NCBI GenBank assembly: GCA_023439505.1
Contig: JAEXNR010000037.1
Coordinates: 124,001 to 188,000 of the forward strand
Reading direction: 5' to 3'
Source of the DNA: Bacillota bacterium
Lineage (GTDB): Bacteria > Bacillota > Clostridia > Lachnospirales > Lachnospiraceae
Length of the DNA: 64,000 nt
Shown here: in pieces, positions 7,503 to 17,178 of the stretch
Layout of the letters: each line of letters opens with the position of its first letter
Numbering within the stretch: the first letter of the stretch is position 1
Notes under the pieces: model-generated
Databases searched by the model: none
What the model was told of the DNA's origin: nothing
The model's input: the letters and a program-made list of their open reading frames with translations, nothing else
Made by a program: the position numbers and the translations under genes

Positions 7503-9275
7503 TTATTCCGCCGGTTGTATTCCGTTAATATCCGTCGGAGAAAGCATGGAGAAATAGGTAGAATAAATGACAAAACCTGGTTTTCCTCCGCTGGGCTTTT
7601 TCACATTTTTACGCTGGGTATAATCAATTTCTACCTTTATTGCATCTTTTACACTGGAATAATGGGCGGCAAGTCTTGCAGCCTCCTCATAAGTCTTATC
7701 CGGAAGGTCTTTGCCACCGGATTTTACAATCACATGAGAGCCGGCAGCCTTCTTAACATGGAACCACCAGTCGCCGCCGTCTGCCAGCTGAAAGGTAATT
7801 TCATCATTTTGAAAGTTATTCTTGCCCACATAGATATGATACCCGTCAGAAGAGAGATAATGAAGAGGTTTACTCTTACGTCCGGATTTTTTACCGTTTG
7901 ACTTCTTATCCTTTGCACCAAAACGATCCGTTGCTCTTTTTTTAATATAGCCATACTCCGTCATTTCACGTTTTAATTCCGTCAGATCTTCCTCATCCAC
8001 TGCAATATCAAGAGCATTTTGTATTGTTCCCAGGTAGGTGATCTCATCCTGGGTTTCCTGGATCAAGGTGGTCAGTGCATCAAAGGTTCGTTTTAATTTA
8101 TTATACTTCTCAAAATAGCGCTTTGCATTTTCCATAGGCGTTATTGTAGGATCCAGAGGGATACTGATCTCTTCCTCATTGTAATAATTAATGGTAGTTA
8201 ACACCTTTGCATCCGGTTCCAAACCGTAGCCATAGGCGGTGATTAATTCACCGTATACTTTATATTTATCTCTCTTTTGTGTATCCTTTAATTGTTTTAA
8301 CTGCAAATCGTATTTTTTACTTGCCCGTTCCATTGCATTGGAAATGATCTTACGAAGGTCGGACGATTTTTGCCTGATTCTGGTCACTGTGTTTCTGGAA
8401 GCATAGAAGCACTCCAACATGGAAGAGACACTGGGAAAAGGCTTTAACTCGTAATCCTCATAACAACTCAGAGAGATACTTGAGAATTCAACCGGTGTTT
8501 CCCCCTGATAAACGATCCCCGGTGTAAATGCAGAAGTTTTCACGATTTCCATCATTCGTTCCAGATTACGATACAAATGAAGGGAAGCATCTTCACTTAG
8601 GGAAGCAGTAGAATCTTCCGGATCCAGGGAAGCACGAAAGCATAGTTCGTTGGCAAGCAAAGGACTTATTCCTGTCAAACTGCCGTAGACTGCCTTGGCA
8701 AGCGGCATGGTTTTACCCAGAACCTTTTGGGAAAAGACAGGATAATCAATGCTCAGGGGATCAAACTTTTCGGATAATACCGGGACAAAGTAAGGTTTTC
8801 CGGGAAGCACTTCACGAACGGAGCTGACAAATTGGTTAATGCGTTTAATGCTGTCAAGGATGGTCATGTCTTCCTCTATAAAAATAATGTTGCTATGTTT
8901 ACCCATGAGTTCTATGATCAGATACTTTATACATAAATCACCCATTTCGTCCAGATGCTCCAACTTAATCTGTATAATTCTCTCAAGCCCGGGCTGTGTA
9001 ATATCAAGAATTTTGGCACTGTTTAGATATTTACGAAGAAGCATACAGAAATTCGGAGCGGTTAATGGACTGGGTTTTGAATTCTCCGTCAGATAAATGA
9101 GAGGTAAGCCTGCACCTGCAGATATGAAAAGCTTGTAAGGTTCCCTTGCCTGACCTTTGATTGTAAGAATCAGCTCGTCCTTTTCCGGTTGAGCAATCTT
9201 ATTCAACCTGCCCCCCAACAGATGGGTTCTGAGTTCTGATACAATATTTGCAATAACTACACCATCGAAAGCCAT
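7503..9275 (-). CDS. rqcH: Rqc2/NEMF homologue RqcH (NFACT protein)
   Basis: Ribosome quality control factor of 590 residues that binds stalled 50S-peptidyl-tRNA complexes and directs alanine tailing. Order: NFACT-N domain (about 1-250), helical and coiled-coil middle (about 280-430), basic linker (KDKKSNGKKSGRKSK), then the NFACT-R/DUF814 domain with YHIYVGKNNFQNDEITF and DWWFHVKKAAGSHVI. Older annotations call this fibronectin-binding protein FbpA. Start at 9275 (MAFDG) is preferred because AGGAG is 7 nt upstream; the ATG at 9281 is only 1 nt from it. The full-length core suggests an active protein; function is assigned from the family. Confidence 0.92.
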   Translation of the reverse strand: MAFDGVVIANIVSELRTHLLGGRLNKIAQPEKDELILTIKGQAREPYKLFISAGAGLPLIYLTENSKPSPLTAPNFCMLLRKYLNSAKILDITQPGLERIIQIKLEHLDEMGDLCIKYLIIELMGKHSNIIFIEEDMTILDSIKRINQFVSSVREVLPGKPYFVPVLSEKFDPLSIDYPVFSQKVLGKTMPLAKAVYGSLTGISPLLANELCFRASLDPEDSTASLSEDASLHLYRNLERMMEIVKTSAFTPGIVYQGETPVEFSSISLSCYEDYELKPFPSVSSMLECFYASRNTVTRIRQKSSDLRKIISNAMERASKKYDLQLKQLKDTQKRDKYKVYGELITAYGYGLEPDAKVLTTINYYNEEEISIPLDPTITPMENAKRYFEKYNKLKRTFDALTTLIQETQDEITYLGTIQNALDIAVDEEDLTELKREMTEYGYIKKRATDRFGAKDKKSNGKKSGRKSKPLHYLSSDGYHIYVGKNNFQNDEITFQLADGGDWWFHVKKAAGSHVIVKSGGKDLPDKTYEEAARLAAHYSSVKDAIKVEIDYTQRKNVKKPSGGKPGFVIYSTYFSMLSPTDINGIQPAE

Positions 9276-9480
9276 AGACATACTCCTTTATCATTCATTT
9301 CTATTACAGTCAGGGTATTATGGTTTCCCTGCACTCCATGAATTATAGCATAAACTGATAAAAATGAATACCGGAAATTGAGTAAAAGCAATTCTCCATA
9401 TTCTCTTCACAACTGAATGTTAGGATAATGATATAAAGAAACTCGTAAAACATGCAAACCAGAATGAAAATTTAGAGGAT

Positions 9481-9504
9481 GCTTTAGATCTGAAAATCTA
9501 AAGC
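9481..9504 (+). promoter_or_regulatory. perfect 9-bp hairpin in leader of metal cluster
   Basis: GCTTTAGAT and ATCTAAAGC flank CTGAAA. It lies about 65 bp before the first gene of the metal cluster. No T-tract follows, so it is more likely an operator or leader structure than a terminator. No CsoR or CopY box was recognised. Confidence 0.45.
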
Positions 9505-9570
9505 AATGGAACTAGTCTGGTGTGGCATCATATTCGGGGAAGTAGAAGAAAAAGGAGGACCAGATAGTCT

Positions 9571-11457
9571 ATGAATACCATGACAGTTACAATGAAAATA
9601 GACGGAATGACTTGCGTTAACTGTGAAAATCTGATTCAGCAGACATTAGAGAAGACCACGGGAATTCATAAGGCGAAGGTAAGCTATATCCATGGTGATG
9701 CTAATATAACTTATGACGAGGAAACGATCACAATAACGCAAATAGAAGAAGTAATTGAAACGCTGGGATATCATATTGTAAAACAGAGACCGGCGGCCGG
9801 TACAGAGAGTCGGGACACAAAAGTGGATTATACCAGAGTGATTGGTGTCGGTGTAATCTTACTGTCGGTTTATATGATGTTAAAGCAGCTTGGTGTATTG
9901 AATGTATTCAATTCCTTCCCCATCGCCAAGGAGGGTATGGGATATGGAATGCTGTTTGTGATAGGTCTACTAACCTCAGTCCATTGCGTTGCCATGTGCG
10001 GCGGTATCTGCCTGTCCCAGTGCTCCAGTCAGAGCAGTAAAAACGGGGGGAACAAGCTTGCACCACTCAGGCCCAGCTTACTATACAATGCCGGGAGAGT
10101 GATTTCCTATACAGTGATTGGCGGTATCATCGGCGCGATCGGGTCTGTTGTAAGTTTTTCCGGTACCATGAAAGGAATCGTTCAAATACTAGCAGGTGTT
10201 TTTATGGTAATCATGGGAATAAATATGTTAAATATTTTTCCCGGGCTTCGTAAATGGAGTGTCAGAATGCCAAGGTCGGTTGGCAAATTTGTTTATTCGG
10301 GAAGAAACTCCAACAGCCCTTTCTACATCGGTTTATTAAATGGTCTGATGCCCTGCGGTCCTTTGCAAGCCATGCAGTTATATGCCCTTTCCACCGGAAG
10401 CCCTTTAAAAGGGGCCATATCCATGCTTTTATTTAGTTTGGGAACGGTTCCCTTGTTATTTACTTTTGGAGCCATCAGTTCCTTTCTCAGCAAGAAATTC
10501 AACGCCAGAGTAATGACGGTGAGTGCTGTATTAGTCATTTTGCTGGGTGTAGCAATGTTTCAGAACGGAACCAGCTTATCAGGGTTTAATATCTTTCCAA
10601 GCGCTTCTATTTCCGGACAGGTACAAAGCAACAATATCGCAGTTGTGGATAATGGCGTGCAGGTTGTTCGTTCGAAAATCACATCAGGAAGTTATGAGCC
10701 CATCGTGGTTCAGAAGGGAATTCCTGTGAAATGGACCATTCAGGCAGATGATGGCACAATCAATGGCTGCAATAACAGTATCATTATTCCAAAACTAAAG
10801 ATTCAGAAGCGTCTGGCGACGGGAGACAATGTGATTGAATTTACGCCGACGGATAGCACGACCATCGCGTTTAGTTGCTGGATGGGTATGATTCGAAGTA
10901 AAATTACCGTAGTGGATGATTTAGGTGACACTGAGAATGTGAAAGAGGCCAACAACAATGATGGGGTACAATCTTCCTCAGGATCCTGCTGCAGTTCAGG
11001 CACCTATACTCCTGACACCAGTGAAGGCAGCGGCGTAACAGGTGATGCGAAGATCAACACAGATCAGATTGGTGTTGCAACCATAGAAGACGGGATCCAA
11101 AAAGTCGAGATGAAGATTGATCAAAACGGTTTTTCCCCTGCGGTTATCGTAATGCAGGAAGGAGTTAAGACGGAGTGGATTATGAATGTAAAAGAGAAGG
11201 ACACTACCTTTCGCAGCATCTTATTTCCCATCTACTCTGCCAAGCTTGATATGCAGGAGGGGAGTTTCCCTGTAAAACTAACGCCTGCTCAGGATATTAT
11301 CTTCTATACGGAGGATAATTCTTATTATGGTTATGTTAAGGTAGTACCTGATTTGAACAATATTGATGAGCAGGCAATCCAAAATGAAGTAGGGAATATC
11401 GATCCTTCTTCCTTTTATGCCGGCCCTGAGAGCGGAGCATCTTCCTGCTGTCAATAA
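9571..11457 (+). CDS. HMA-TauE/SafE-like membrane-cupredoxin-like fusion
   Basis: Protein of 628 residues joining four parts. Residues 1-70 are a heavy-metal-associated domain with the copper-type motif GMTCVNC. About 80-330 is a six-to-seven helix membrane core of the sulfite exporter TauE/SafE, UreH-like or DsbD-like group, with cysteines in SVHCVAMCGG and LMPCGPLQ. About 355-455 is a cupredoxin-like beta domain with NGCNN and FSCWMGM, fitting copper ligands. After a Cys/Ser/Gly linker (SGSCCSSG) a second, similar domain (about 500-595) lacks those Cys and Met residues. The tail ends in CCQ. Followed by a DUF2318 protein and CopA, it probably takes part in copper or iron handling or electron transfer across the membrane; the exact reaction is not known to me. 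Confidence 0.8.
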   Translation: MNTMTVTMKIDGMTCVNCENLIQQTLEKTTGIHKAKVSYIHGDANITYDEETITITQIEEVIETLGYHIVKQRPAAGTESRDTKVDYTRVIGVGVILLSVYMMLKQLGVLNVFNSFPIAKEGMGYGMLFVIGLLTSVHCVAMCGGICLSQCSSQSSKNGGNKLAPLRPSLLYNAGRVISYTVIGGIIGAIGSVVSFSGTMKGIVQILAGVFMVIMGINMLNIFPGLRKWSVRMPRSVGKFVYSGRNSNSPFYIGLLNGLMPCGPLQAMQLYALSTGSPLKGAISMLLFSLGTVPLLFTFGAISSFLSKKFNARVMTVSAVLVILLGVAMFQNGTSLSGFNIFPSASISGQVQSNNIAVVDNGVQVVRSKITSGSYEPIVVQKGIPVKWTIQADDGTINGCNNSIIIPKLKIQKRLATGDNVIEFTPTDSTTIAFSCWMGMIRSKITVVDDLGDTENVKEANNNDGVQSSSGSCCSSGTYTPDTSEGSGVTGDAKINTDQIGVATIEDGIQKVEMKIDQNGFSPAVIVMQEGVKTEWIMNVKEKDTTFRSILFPIYSAKLDMQEGSFPVKLTPAQDIIFYTEDNSYYGYVKVVPDLNNIDEQAIQNEVGNIDPSSFYAGPESGASSCCQ

Positions 11458-11528
11458 ACATTTGATTCAGGATTTTTATTAATTAAAAAATTATGATTGA
11501 TTAAATTCCAAAAAGGAGAAATAATAAA

Positions 11529-12038
11529 ATGGGAAAGAACGGGAAGCAGAAATCAAATAAAGGAATCATGATCGCGGCAATGGCTTTTGTAGCTCTGCTT
11601 GCAGTCGTTGTCATAGTCAAAAACCAGATCATAGCAACACCGGATTTAACAGCTGGTGTTAAGACAGTAAAAGATGCGGATATCGTAATTCCGGTGAAGA
11701 GTGTTACTGAGAAAGCAGTGTTTTATCCTGCTGAAATAAACGGTATCAAATTGGAAGTATTGGCAGTGAAGGCGCCTGACGGTACCATCAGGACAGCATT
11801 TAATACCTGTCAGGTATGCTATAGTTCGGGAAAAGGCTATTACAAGCAGGAAGGAGATAAATTGATCTGCCAAAACTGTAAGAATCAATTCAGTATGGGA
11901 GATGTGGAAGTTACCAGAGGCGGTTGTAACCCGGTGCCTATAACTTCTGAGTATAAAACAGTTGATACGGATAGTATTACCATATCAAAGGATTTTCTGT
12001 CCCAGGCTACGGTAATCTTCCAGAATTGGAAGAATTAG
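11529..12038 (+). CDS. DUF2318 (FtrD-like) membrane-anchored cysteine protein
   Basis: Protein of 169 residues with one N-terminal membrane anchor (about 13-32) and an extracytoplasmic domain. It carries NTCQVCYSSGKGYY, ICQNC and RGGCNPVP, the cysteine pattern of DUF2318, a domain linked to predicted Fe-S containing membrane proteins and iron or copper uptake systems. The paired CxxC motifs suggest metal or cluster binding. Start at 11529 has AAAAGGAG upstream. It lies between the HMA/cupredoxin fusion and copA on one strand with short gaps, which argues for a shared metal-handling role; the reaction is not established. Confidence 0.8.
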   Translation: MGKNGKQKSNKGIMIAAMAFVALLAVVVIVKNQIIATPDLTAGVKTVKDADIVIPVKSVTEKAVFYPAEINGIKLEVLAVKAPDGTIRTAFNTCQVCYSSGKGYYKQEGDKLICQNCKNQFSMGDVEVTRGGCNPVPITSEYKTVDTDSITISKDFLSQATVIFQNWKN

Positions 12039-12095
12039 AGGAATAGGGTAACTGTTTGAGATAAAGGAACCGAAAACAAGGAAAGGATAGGTGAA

Positions 12096-14564
12096 ATGAT
12101 GAATAAAGAGACGTTACAGATTAGTGGTATGACTTGCGCGGCCTGTGCACAGAGAGTGGAGAAAGCAGTGGGCAAAGTAGAGGGCATTTCAGAGGCATCC
12201 GTAAATTTTGCAACGGAGAAATTATCTGTTGCATATGAAGAGGGTAGGGCGTCCCTTTCTGTTATAAAAGAAGCAATTGAAAAAGCCGGGTATGGAGTCG
12301 TCGAACATAAAAAATACGAGTCAGTTACCATTCCAATCGGTGGTATGACCTGTGCAGCCTGTGCGCAAAGAATTGAGAAGGTATTGGCAAAACAGGTCGG
12401 TATGATAAAGTCATCGGTAAATCTTGCGACAGAGAAAGCATCCATAGAATATGATCCGCAATTAATAAAACTGTCTGCCATTAAAGAGCGTATTGAAGAA
12501 ATTGGTTATCAGGTATTAGAGATAGAGAAAAAAAATGCAGTTGATGAGGATAAGTTAAGAAAAGACCGTGAGATCAGAATACTCTGGACGAAATTTATTA
12601 TCTCCGCGATCTTTGGCGTGCCGCTTTTATACTTTGCAATGGCACCAATGGTGTCCTGGTGGCCATTTCCGATACCTAAGGCGCTGGACCCCATGATGCA
12701 TTCCTCCAGATATGCGATTTTACAATTAACGCTGACTATTCCGATTGTTATGGCAGGATATAAATTCTACACCATAGGCTTTAAGGCACTGATACAAAGA
12801 AGTCCGAACATGGATTCTCTGGTAGCCATCGGTACTTCGGCGGCGATCATCTTCAGCTTATATAATACTACTCGTATTTTTGAGGGTCATAACGATGCGG
12901 TGGAAGCATTATATTACGAAACAGCCGGTGTCATCATTACGCTGATATTACTTGGAAAGTCATTGGAGGCAGTTTCCAAAGGAAAGACCTCGGAAGCCAT
13001 TAAAAAACTGATGGGTCTTGCACCTAAGACTGCAATCATTATTGTGGACAATAAAGAGATGGAAATTCCTATTGATGAAGTAGAAATCGGTGCGATTATA
13101 TTAGTGAAGCCGGGTGAGAAGATTCCGGTTGACGGTGTTGTTCTGGAGGGGGTTACTTCAATTGATGAAGCCATGCTTACCGGGGAAAGTATGCCGGTGG
13201 ATAAGAAGGCAGGCGATAAGGTTTATGCGGCCAGTATCAATAAAAATGGTATGATCAAATTCGAGGCAACCAAAGTTGGTTCCGATACGGCGCTGGCGCA
13301 GATTATAAAATTAGTGGAAGACGCCCAGGGATCAAAGGCACCCATCGCTCAGATGGCAGATATTGTATCCGGTTATTTTGTTCCGATTGTATGCGGGATT
13401 GCACTCATTGCCTTTCTGGCATGGTTATTGACCGGGCATGCATTGGCATTCTCATTAACCATATTTATCTCAGTTCTTGTGATTGCCTGCCCCTGTGCCC
13501 TTGGTCTTGCAACTCCTACTGCAATCATGGTCGGAACCGGAAAGGGTGCAGAATATGGTATCTTAATAAAAGGTGGTGAGGCCCTGGAAACTACTCATAA
13601 AATCAATACCATCGTATTAGATAAGACAGGGACAATTACCGAAGGAAAGCCGGAGGTAACAGATATTATTACGGTTGGTAACATTCCCGAAGACAGATTA
13701 CTTCAGATTGCCGCTTCCGGTGAGAAGGGCTCAGAGCATCCGTTGGGAGAAGCAATCGTCAGAGGTGCCGGCAAAGCAAATCTGGAGATGCTTAAGGTAG
13801 AAACCTTTGAGGCAATTCCCGGACACGGGATTGAGGTTGTCATAAAAGGTGATAATATACTGATCGGAAATAAAAAATTAATGCAGGACAGAGAGATTGC
13901 TCTGGGTGCACTGCAGGAAAAATCTGATATACTGGCATCGGAAGGAAAGACACCCATGTATATTGCCATCAATCAGGAATTATCCGGTATCATCGCAGTT
14001 GCCGATGTAGTAAAGGAGAGCAGTGCAAAGGCGATCAGACAATTAAAATCCATGGGGATTGAAGTTGCTATGATCACCGGTGATAATAAAAAAACTGCTG
14101 ATGCAATTGCAAAGCAGGTAGGGATTGACCGGGTGCTGGCGGATGTTCTCCCTCAGGATAAATCCAATGAAGTAAAGAAACTGCAGGCTGAGGGAAAAAA
14201 AGTATGCATGGTTGGAGACGGAATTAATGATGCCCCCGCTTTGGTGCAGGCAGATATTGGAATGGCCATTGGATCCGGTACGGATGTTGCAATGGAATCA
14301 GCTGACATCGTATTAATGAAGAGTGACTTAATGGACGTACCCACTGCCATCCACCTTAGTAAAAGCACCATACGCAATATCAAACAGAATTTATGCTGGG
14401 CATTCGGATATAATGTGGCAGGAATTCCTATTGCAGCAGGAATCCTCTATCTCATGGGCGGCCCTTTGCTAAATCCTATTTTTGCGGCTGCCGCCATGGC
14501 ATTCAGTTCCGTATCCGTATTGTCTAATGCCTTACGGCTAAAGAGATTTAAGCCCTATCATTAA
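12096..14564 (+). CDS. copA: copper-translocating P1B-type ATPase
   Basis: Copper exporter of 822 residues in the cytoplasmic membrane. Two N-terminal HMA domains each have GMTCAACAQR (about residues 8-17 and 83-92). The transmembrane metal site CPC is at 465-467, the actuator motif TGES and the phosphorylation motif DKTGT (Asp509) follow, then the SEHP motif and GDGINDAP (707-714). All catalytic parts are present. CPC plus CxxC HMA domains fit Cu(I) rather than zinc. Start at 12096 with GGATAGG upstream; the second ATG one codon on is equally possible. The response regulator and kinase that follow may control it. Confidence 0.95.
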   Translation: MMNKETLQISGMTCAACAQRVEKAVGKVEGISEASVNFATEKLSVAYEEGRASLSVIKEAIEKAGYGVVEHKKYESVTIPIGGMTCAACAQRIEKVLAKQVGMIKSSVNLATEKASIEYDPQLIKLSAIKERIEEIGYQVLEIEKKNAVDEDKLRKDREIRILWTKFIISAIFGVPLLYFAMAPMVSWWPFPIPKALDPMMHSSRYAILQLTLTIPIVMAGYKFYTIGFKALIQRSPNMDSLVAIGTSAAIIFSLYNTTRIFEGHNDAVEALYYETAGVIITLILLGKSLEAVSKGKTSEAIKKLMGLAPKTAIIIVDNKEMEIPIDEVEIGAIILVKPGEKIPVDGVVLEGVTSIDEAMLTGESMPVDKKAGDKVYAASINKNGMIKFEATKVGSDTALAQIIKLVEDAQGSKAPIAQMADIVSGYFVPIVCGIALIAFLAWLLTGHALAFSLTIFISVLVIACPCALGLATPTAIMVGTGKGAEYGILIKGGEALETTHKINTIVLDKTGTITEGKPEVTDIITVGNIPEDRLLQIAASGEKGSEHPLGEAIVRGAGKANLEMLKVETFEAIPGHGIEVVIKGDNILIGNKKLMQDREIALGALQEKSDILASEGKTPMYIAINQELSGIIAVADVVKESSAKAIRQLKSMGIEVAMITGDNKKTADAIAKQVGIDRVLADVLPQDKSNEVKKLQAEGKKVCMVGDGINDAPALVQADIGMAIGSGTDVAMESADIVLMKSDLMDVPTAIHLSKSTIRNIKQNLCWAFGYNVAGIPIAAGILYLMGGPLLNPIFAAAAMAFSSVSVLSNALRLKRFKPYH

Positions 14565-14635
14565 GATAGGATTCACGAATGATTTGTGCCCGCTGATCCT
14601 GGTAGACGGTTTATAGAAAGGATGTAGTTATTGAT

Positions 14636-15337
14636 ATGATCAGTTTTGCTAAGAAAGTACTGGTGGTAGAGGATGAGGAGAAGATCATGAATGTCGTTCA
14701 ATCTTTTCTGGAGAGCAAGGGATTTCTTGTTGTGGGTGCTGGAGACGGAAAGAAAGCCCTGGCGGCCTTTGAACAGGATGAGTATTCCATGGTATTACTG
14801 GATCTCATGCTTCCTTTGCTTTCCGGAGAAGAAGTTTGCAGACAGATCCGCAGAAAATCAAACGTTCCAATCATTATGCTAACTGCAAAATCCGATGAAG
14901 CCGATTTGCTAAAGGGATTGGGAATCGGCGCAGACGATTATATAACAAAACCCTTCAGCTTAAAAGCACTTTATGCAAGAATTGAGGCGGTATTAAGAAG
15001 AGCAGGAGATGATCTTATACCTGTCAAAAAGCAGCAGTCCTTTCGTAACAATGACCTTTTTGTTGATTTTGAAAGCTATCTGGTGAAAAAGGCAGGTAGT
15101 GAGGTAAGGCTCACACCCAATGAATTTAAGATTTTAGCTACGTTAATCAAATATCCGAACAAAGTATTTACGAGGGATGAACTGATTGGCTGCGCCTTTG
15201 GCAACGGGTTTGAAGGCTATGACAGAACCATAGACAGTCATGTCAAGAATCTTCGTCAAAAGCTGGAAGATGACCCCAGGAATCCGGTGTATCTGAAAAC
15301 CATTCATGGGGTCGGATACAAATTCGGGGGTGAATAA
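14636..15337 (+). CDS. OmpR/PhoB-family response regulator
   Basis: Two-component regulator of 233 residues. The receiver domain (about 5-120) has the acidic pair E12-D13, the phosphorylated Asp56 in LLDLMLP, T in MLTAKS and K in ITKPF. The winged-helix DNA-binding domain follows (about 140-232, ending HGVGYKFGG). The stop codon abuts the start of the histidine kinase, so the two are translationally coupled. It lies about 70 bp after copA, which suggests control of metal export or envelope functions; the signal cannot be read from the sequence. Confidence 0.92.
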   Translation: MISFAKKVLVVEDEEKIMNVVQSFLESKGFLVVGAGDGKKALAAFEQDEYSMVLLDLMLPLLSGEEVCRQIRRKSNVPIIMLTAKSDEADLLKGLGIGADDYITKPFSLKALYARIEAVLRRAGDDLIPVKKQQSFRNNDLFVDFESYLVKKAGSEVRLTPNEFKILATLIKYPNKVFTRDELIGCAFGNGFEGYDRTIDSHVKNLRQKLEDDPRNPVYLKTIHGVGYKFGGE

Positions 15338-16729
15338 ATGAAGAGAAGTATCAAGGCAAAATTATCTTCGACCATCTTCATTATCGTCCTGGTTACCATA
15401 GCAATGATCAGTTTTCTGATGAACTATTTTATTAACCGGCAGTTTACGGATTATATTAAGCGTCAGCAGGCATTGAAGACACAGGTTATCATATCCACCA
15501 TAAGTCAGCAGTATAATCCGGTCACAGAAAAATGGGATCTGGACTATATTCATTCCATAGGCATGTTTTCTTTATATGACGGGTACATCATTAAAGTCTA
15601 TGATAAGGATCAGCGTAATTTATGGGATGCGCAGGCGCATGATATGACATTGTGTGCCCGGATCATTCATGATATTTCGGAACGGATGAGAGTCAGATAT
15701 CCGCAGCTGCAGGGGGAATTTTCCTTTGCCGATTACCCACTGGAACAGGAGGGGCAAAAGGTCGGTACGGTTAGTATCGGTAATTTTGGCCCCTTTTTCC
15801 TCAATGATAATGATTTCCGCTTCCTGCGCTTTGTCAACCGAATTCTGATCGGTGTAGGAGCTATTTCTCTTCTGGTGTCCTTAATTGTGGGACATTTTCT
15901 TGCCAAGAGGCTCAGCAATCCAATTCTAAAAACTGTGGATGCCACGAAGAAAATTGCAGATGGGAATTATGAAATCCGGATAAACGAGGAAAGTGATACC
16001 AGAGAGCTGGATATGCTGGTGGGTTCCATCAATCATCTTGCCGGATCCCTACAGACACTGGAGAGGCTGCGAAAGCAACTGACCGGGGATGTGGCCCATG
16101 AGCTTAGAACGCCCATCACCATACTGCAGTCCCATATTGAAGCAATGACAGAGGGACTATGGGAGCCGACAAAGGAGCGGTTGGGCAGCTGTTATGATGA
16201 AGTAAGCCGAATTGGAATACTGGTAAGTGATCTTGAAAAGCTTGCTAAGATAGAGGACAACAATCTGAAACTCAATAAGATAACACTGGATCTGAATGAA
16301 TTGATGGAGAAGCTGTGTGTTAATTTTGAGGCAGAATTCGCGGGTAAGGATCTGCAGTACAGGATCAGTGGACCAGGGGTTGTAATTCTTGCCGATCAGG
16401 AGAGGATCAGCCAGGTAGTGGTCAATTTATTGTCCAATGCCATCAAATACAGCAACCGGGGCGGGAACATCGATATTATCTTATTTGAGACCGGAGAGGA
16501 AGCCGGATTTCATATGAAGGACAATGGGATTGGTATCCCGGAGGAAGAGCAGCCCTTCATCTTCGAACGATTTTACCGGGCAGATAAGTCCCGCAATCGA
16601 CTTACCGGTGGATCCGGAATCGGACTTACTATCGTAAAGTCCATTGTGGAAGCCCACGGGGGAACCATTCAAGTGGAGAGTAAGCTTCACCAGGGCAGCA
16701 GCTTTACCGTTACGTTGCCAAAGAATTGA
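15338..16729 (+). CDS. sensor histidine kinase (HAMP, HisKA, HATPase)
   Basis: Membrane sensor kinase of 463 residues, partner of the regulator just upstream (no gap between them). Two membrane segments (about 10-32 and 168-190) enclose an extracytoplasmic sensor of about 135 residues. HAMP follows (about 190-240), then HisKA with the phospho-acceptor His254 in DVAHELRTP, and the ATPase domain with NAIKYS (N box), DNGIGIP (G1) and GGSGIGLTI (G2). The sensor has no cysteine- or methionine-rich motif that would point plainly to copper. No terminator is obvious after it. Confidence 0.92.
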   Translation: MKRSIKAKLSSTIFIIVLVTIAMISFLMNYFINRQFTDYIKRQQALKTQVIISTISQQYNPVTEKWDLDYIHSIGMFSLYDGYIIKVYDKDQRNLWDAQAHDMTLCARIIHDISERMRVRYPQLQGEFSFADYPLEQEGQKVGTVSIGNFGPFFLNDNDFRFLRFVNRILIGVGAISLLVSLIVGHFLAKRLSNPILKTVDATKKIADGNYEIRINEESDTRELDMLVGSINHLAGSLQTLERLRKQLTGDVAHELRTPITILQSHIEAMTEGLWEPTKERLGSCYDEVSRIGILVSDLEKLAKIEDNNLKLNKITLDLNELMEKLCVNFEAEFAGKDLQYRISGPGVVILADQERISQVVVNLLSNAIKYSNRGGNIDIILFETGEEAGFHMKDNGIGIPEEEQPFIFERFYRADKSRNRLTGGSGIGLTIVKSIVEAHGGTIQVESKLHQGSSFTVTLPKN

Positions 16730-17149
16730 ACTTATGTGAATAAGAAATAGTGAGGAATAATGAATAAAGAGAAATTATTAATAAAGAGAAGTTAATAAAT
16801 ATAGGTAAAGAGGAATGATAAGAGGTTATAGACTGACGAATGGAACGTTGGTTTGTAGCCTTTTGCAATGCAGGAAATAGTCTTTTATAATAGTGATATT
16901 TTGTAGAAATTTCCATATATTTTGTTCTTAATTTATATTTATCTTATTGATAAGAGATTATTTGGATAAGAAGCATGAGTTGTAAATAGACTTATTGTAC
17001 ATTTCGGATAAACGGAACCCTAGTTTCACATTAACGGGGTGACCCTCAATCTCAATTTCCCCATTTTCAAAAACTTTAATGTCATTTTCAAAAACTATTT
17101 TGTAGTATGACAAATTTTTTAATAATACAAAAAAATGTAACATTTCTTA
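16730..17149. other. AT-rich intergenic region upstream of PadR operon
   Basis: About 420 bp without a convincing gene. It shows short direct repeats: a TAATAAAGAGAA(A/G)TTA unit twice near 16760-16795 and CATTTTCAAAAACT twice near 17063-17095. A short minus-strand reading frame (16958-17143) has no ribosome binding site I trust and reaches the PadR promoter, so it is not called. Confidence 0.5.
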
Positions 17150-17178
17150 TTGACATATAATATTATATGGTATATAGT
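17150..17178 (+). promoter_or_regulatory. SigA promoter of PadR/HAAS operon 1
   Basis: TTGACA at 17150-17155, 17-bp spacer, TATAGT at 17173-17178. The -10 is part of the left arm of an inverted repeat listed next. Confidence 0.7.

Noticed and set aside
16958..17143. Minus-strand 61-codon frame in the gap before PadR operon 1
   Set aside because: No convincing ribosome binding site, composition is that of AT-rich spacer, and it reaches the PadR promoter and contains short direct repeats.
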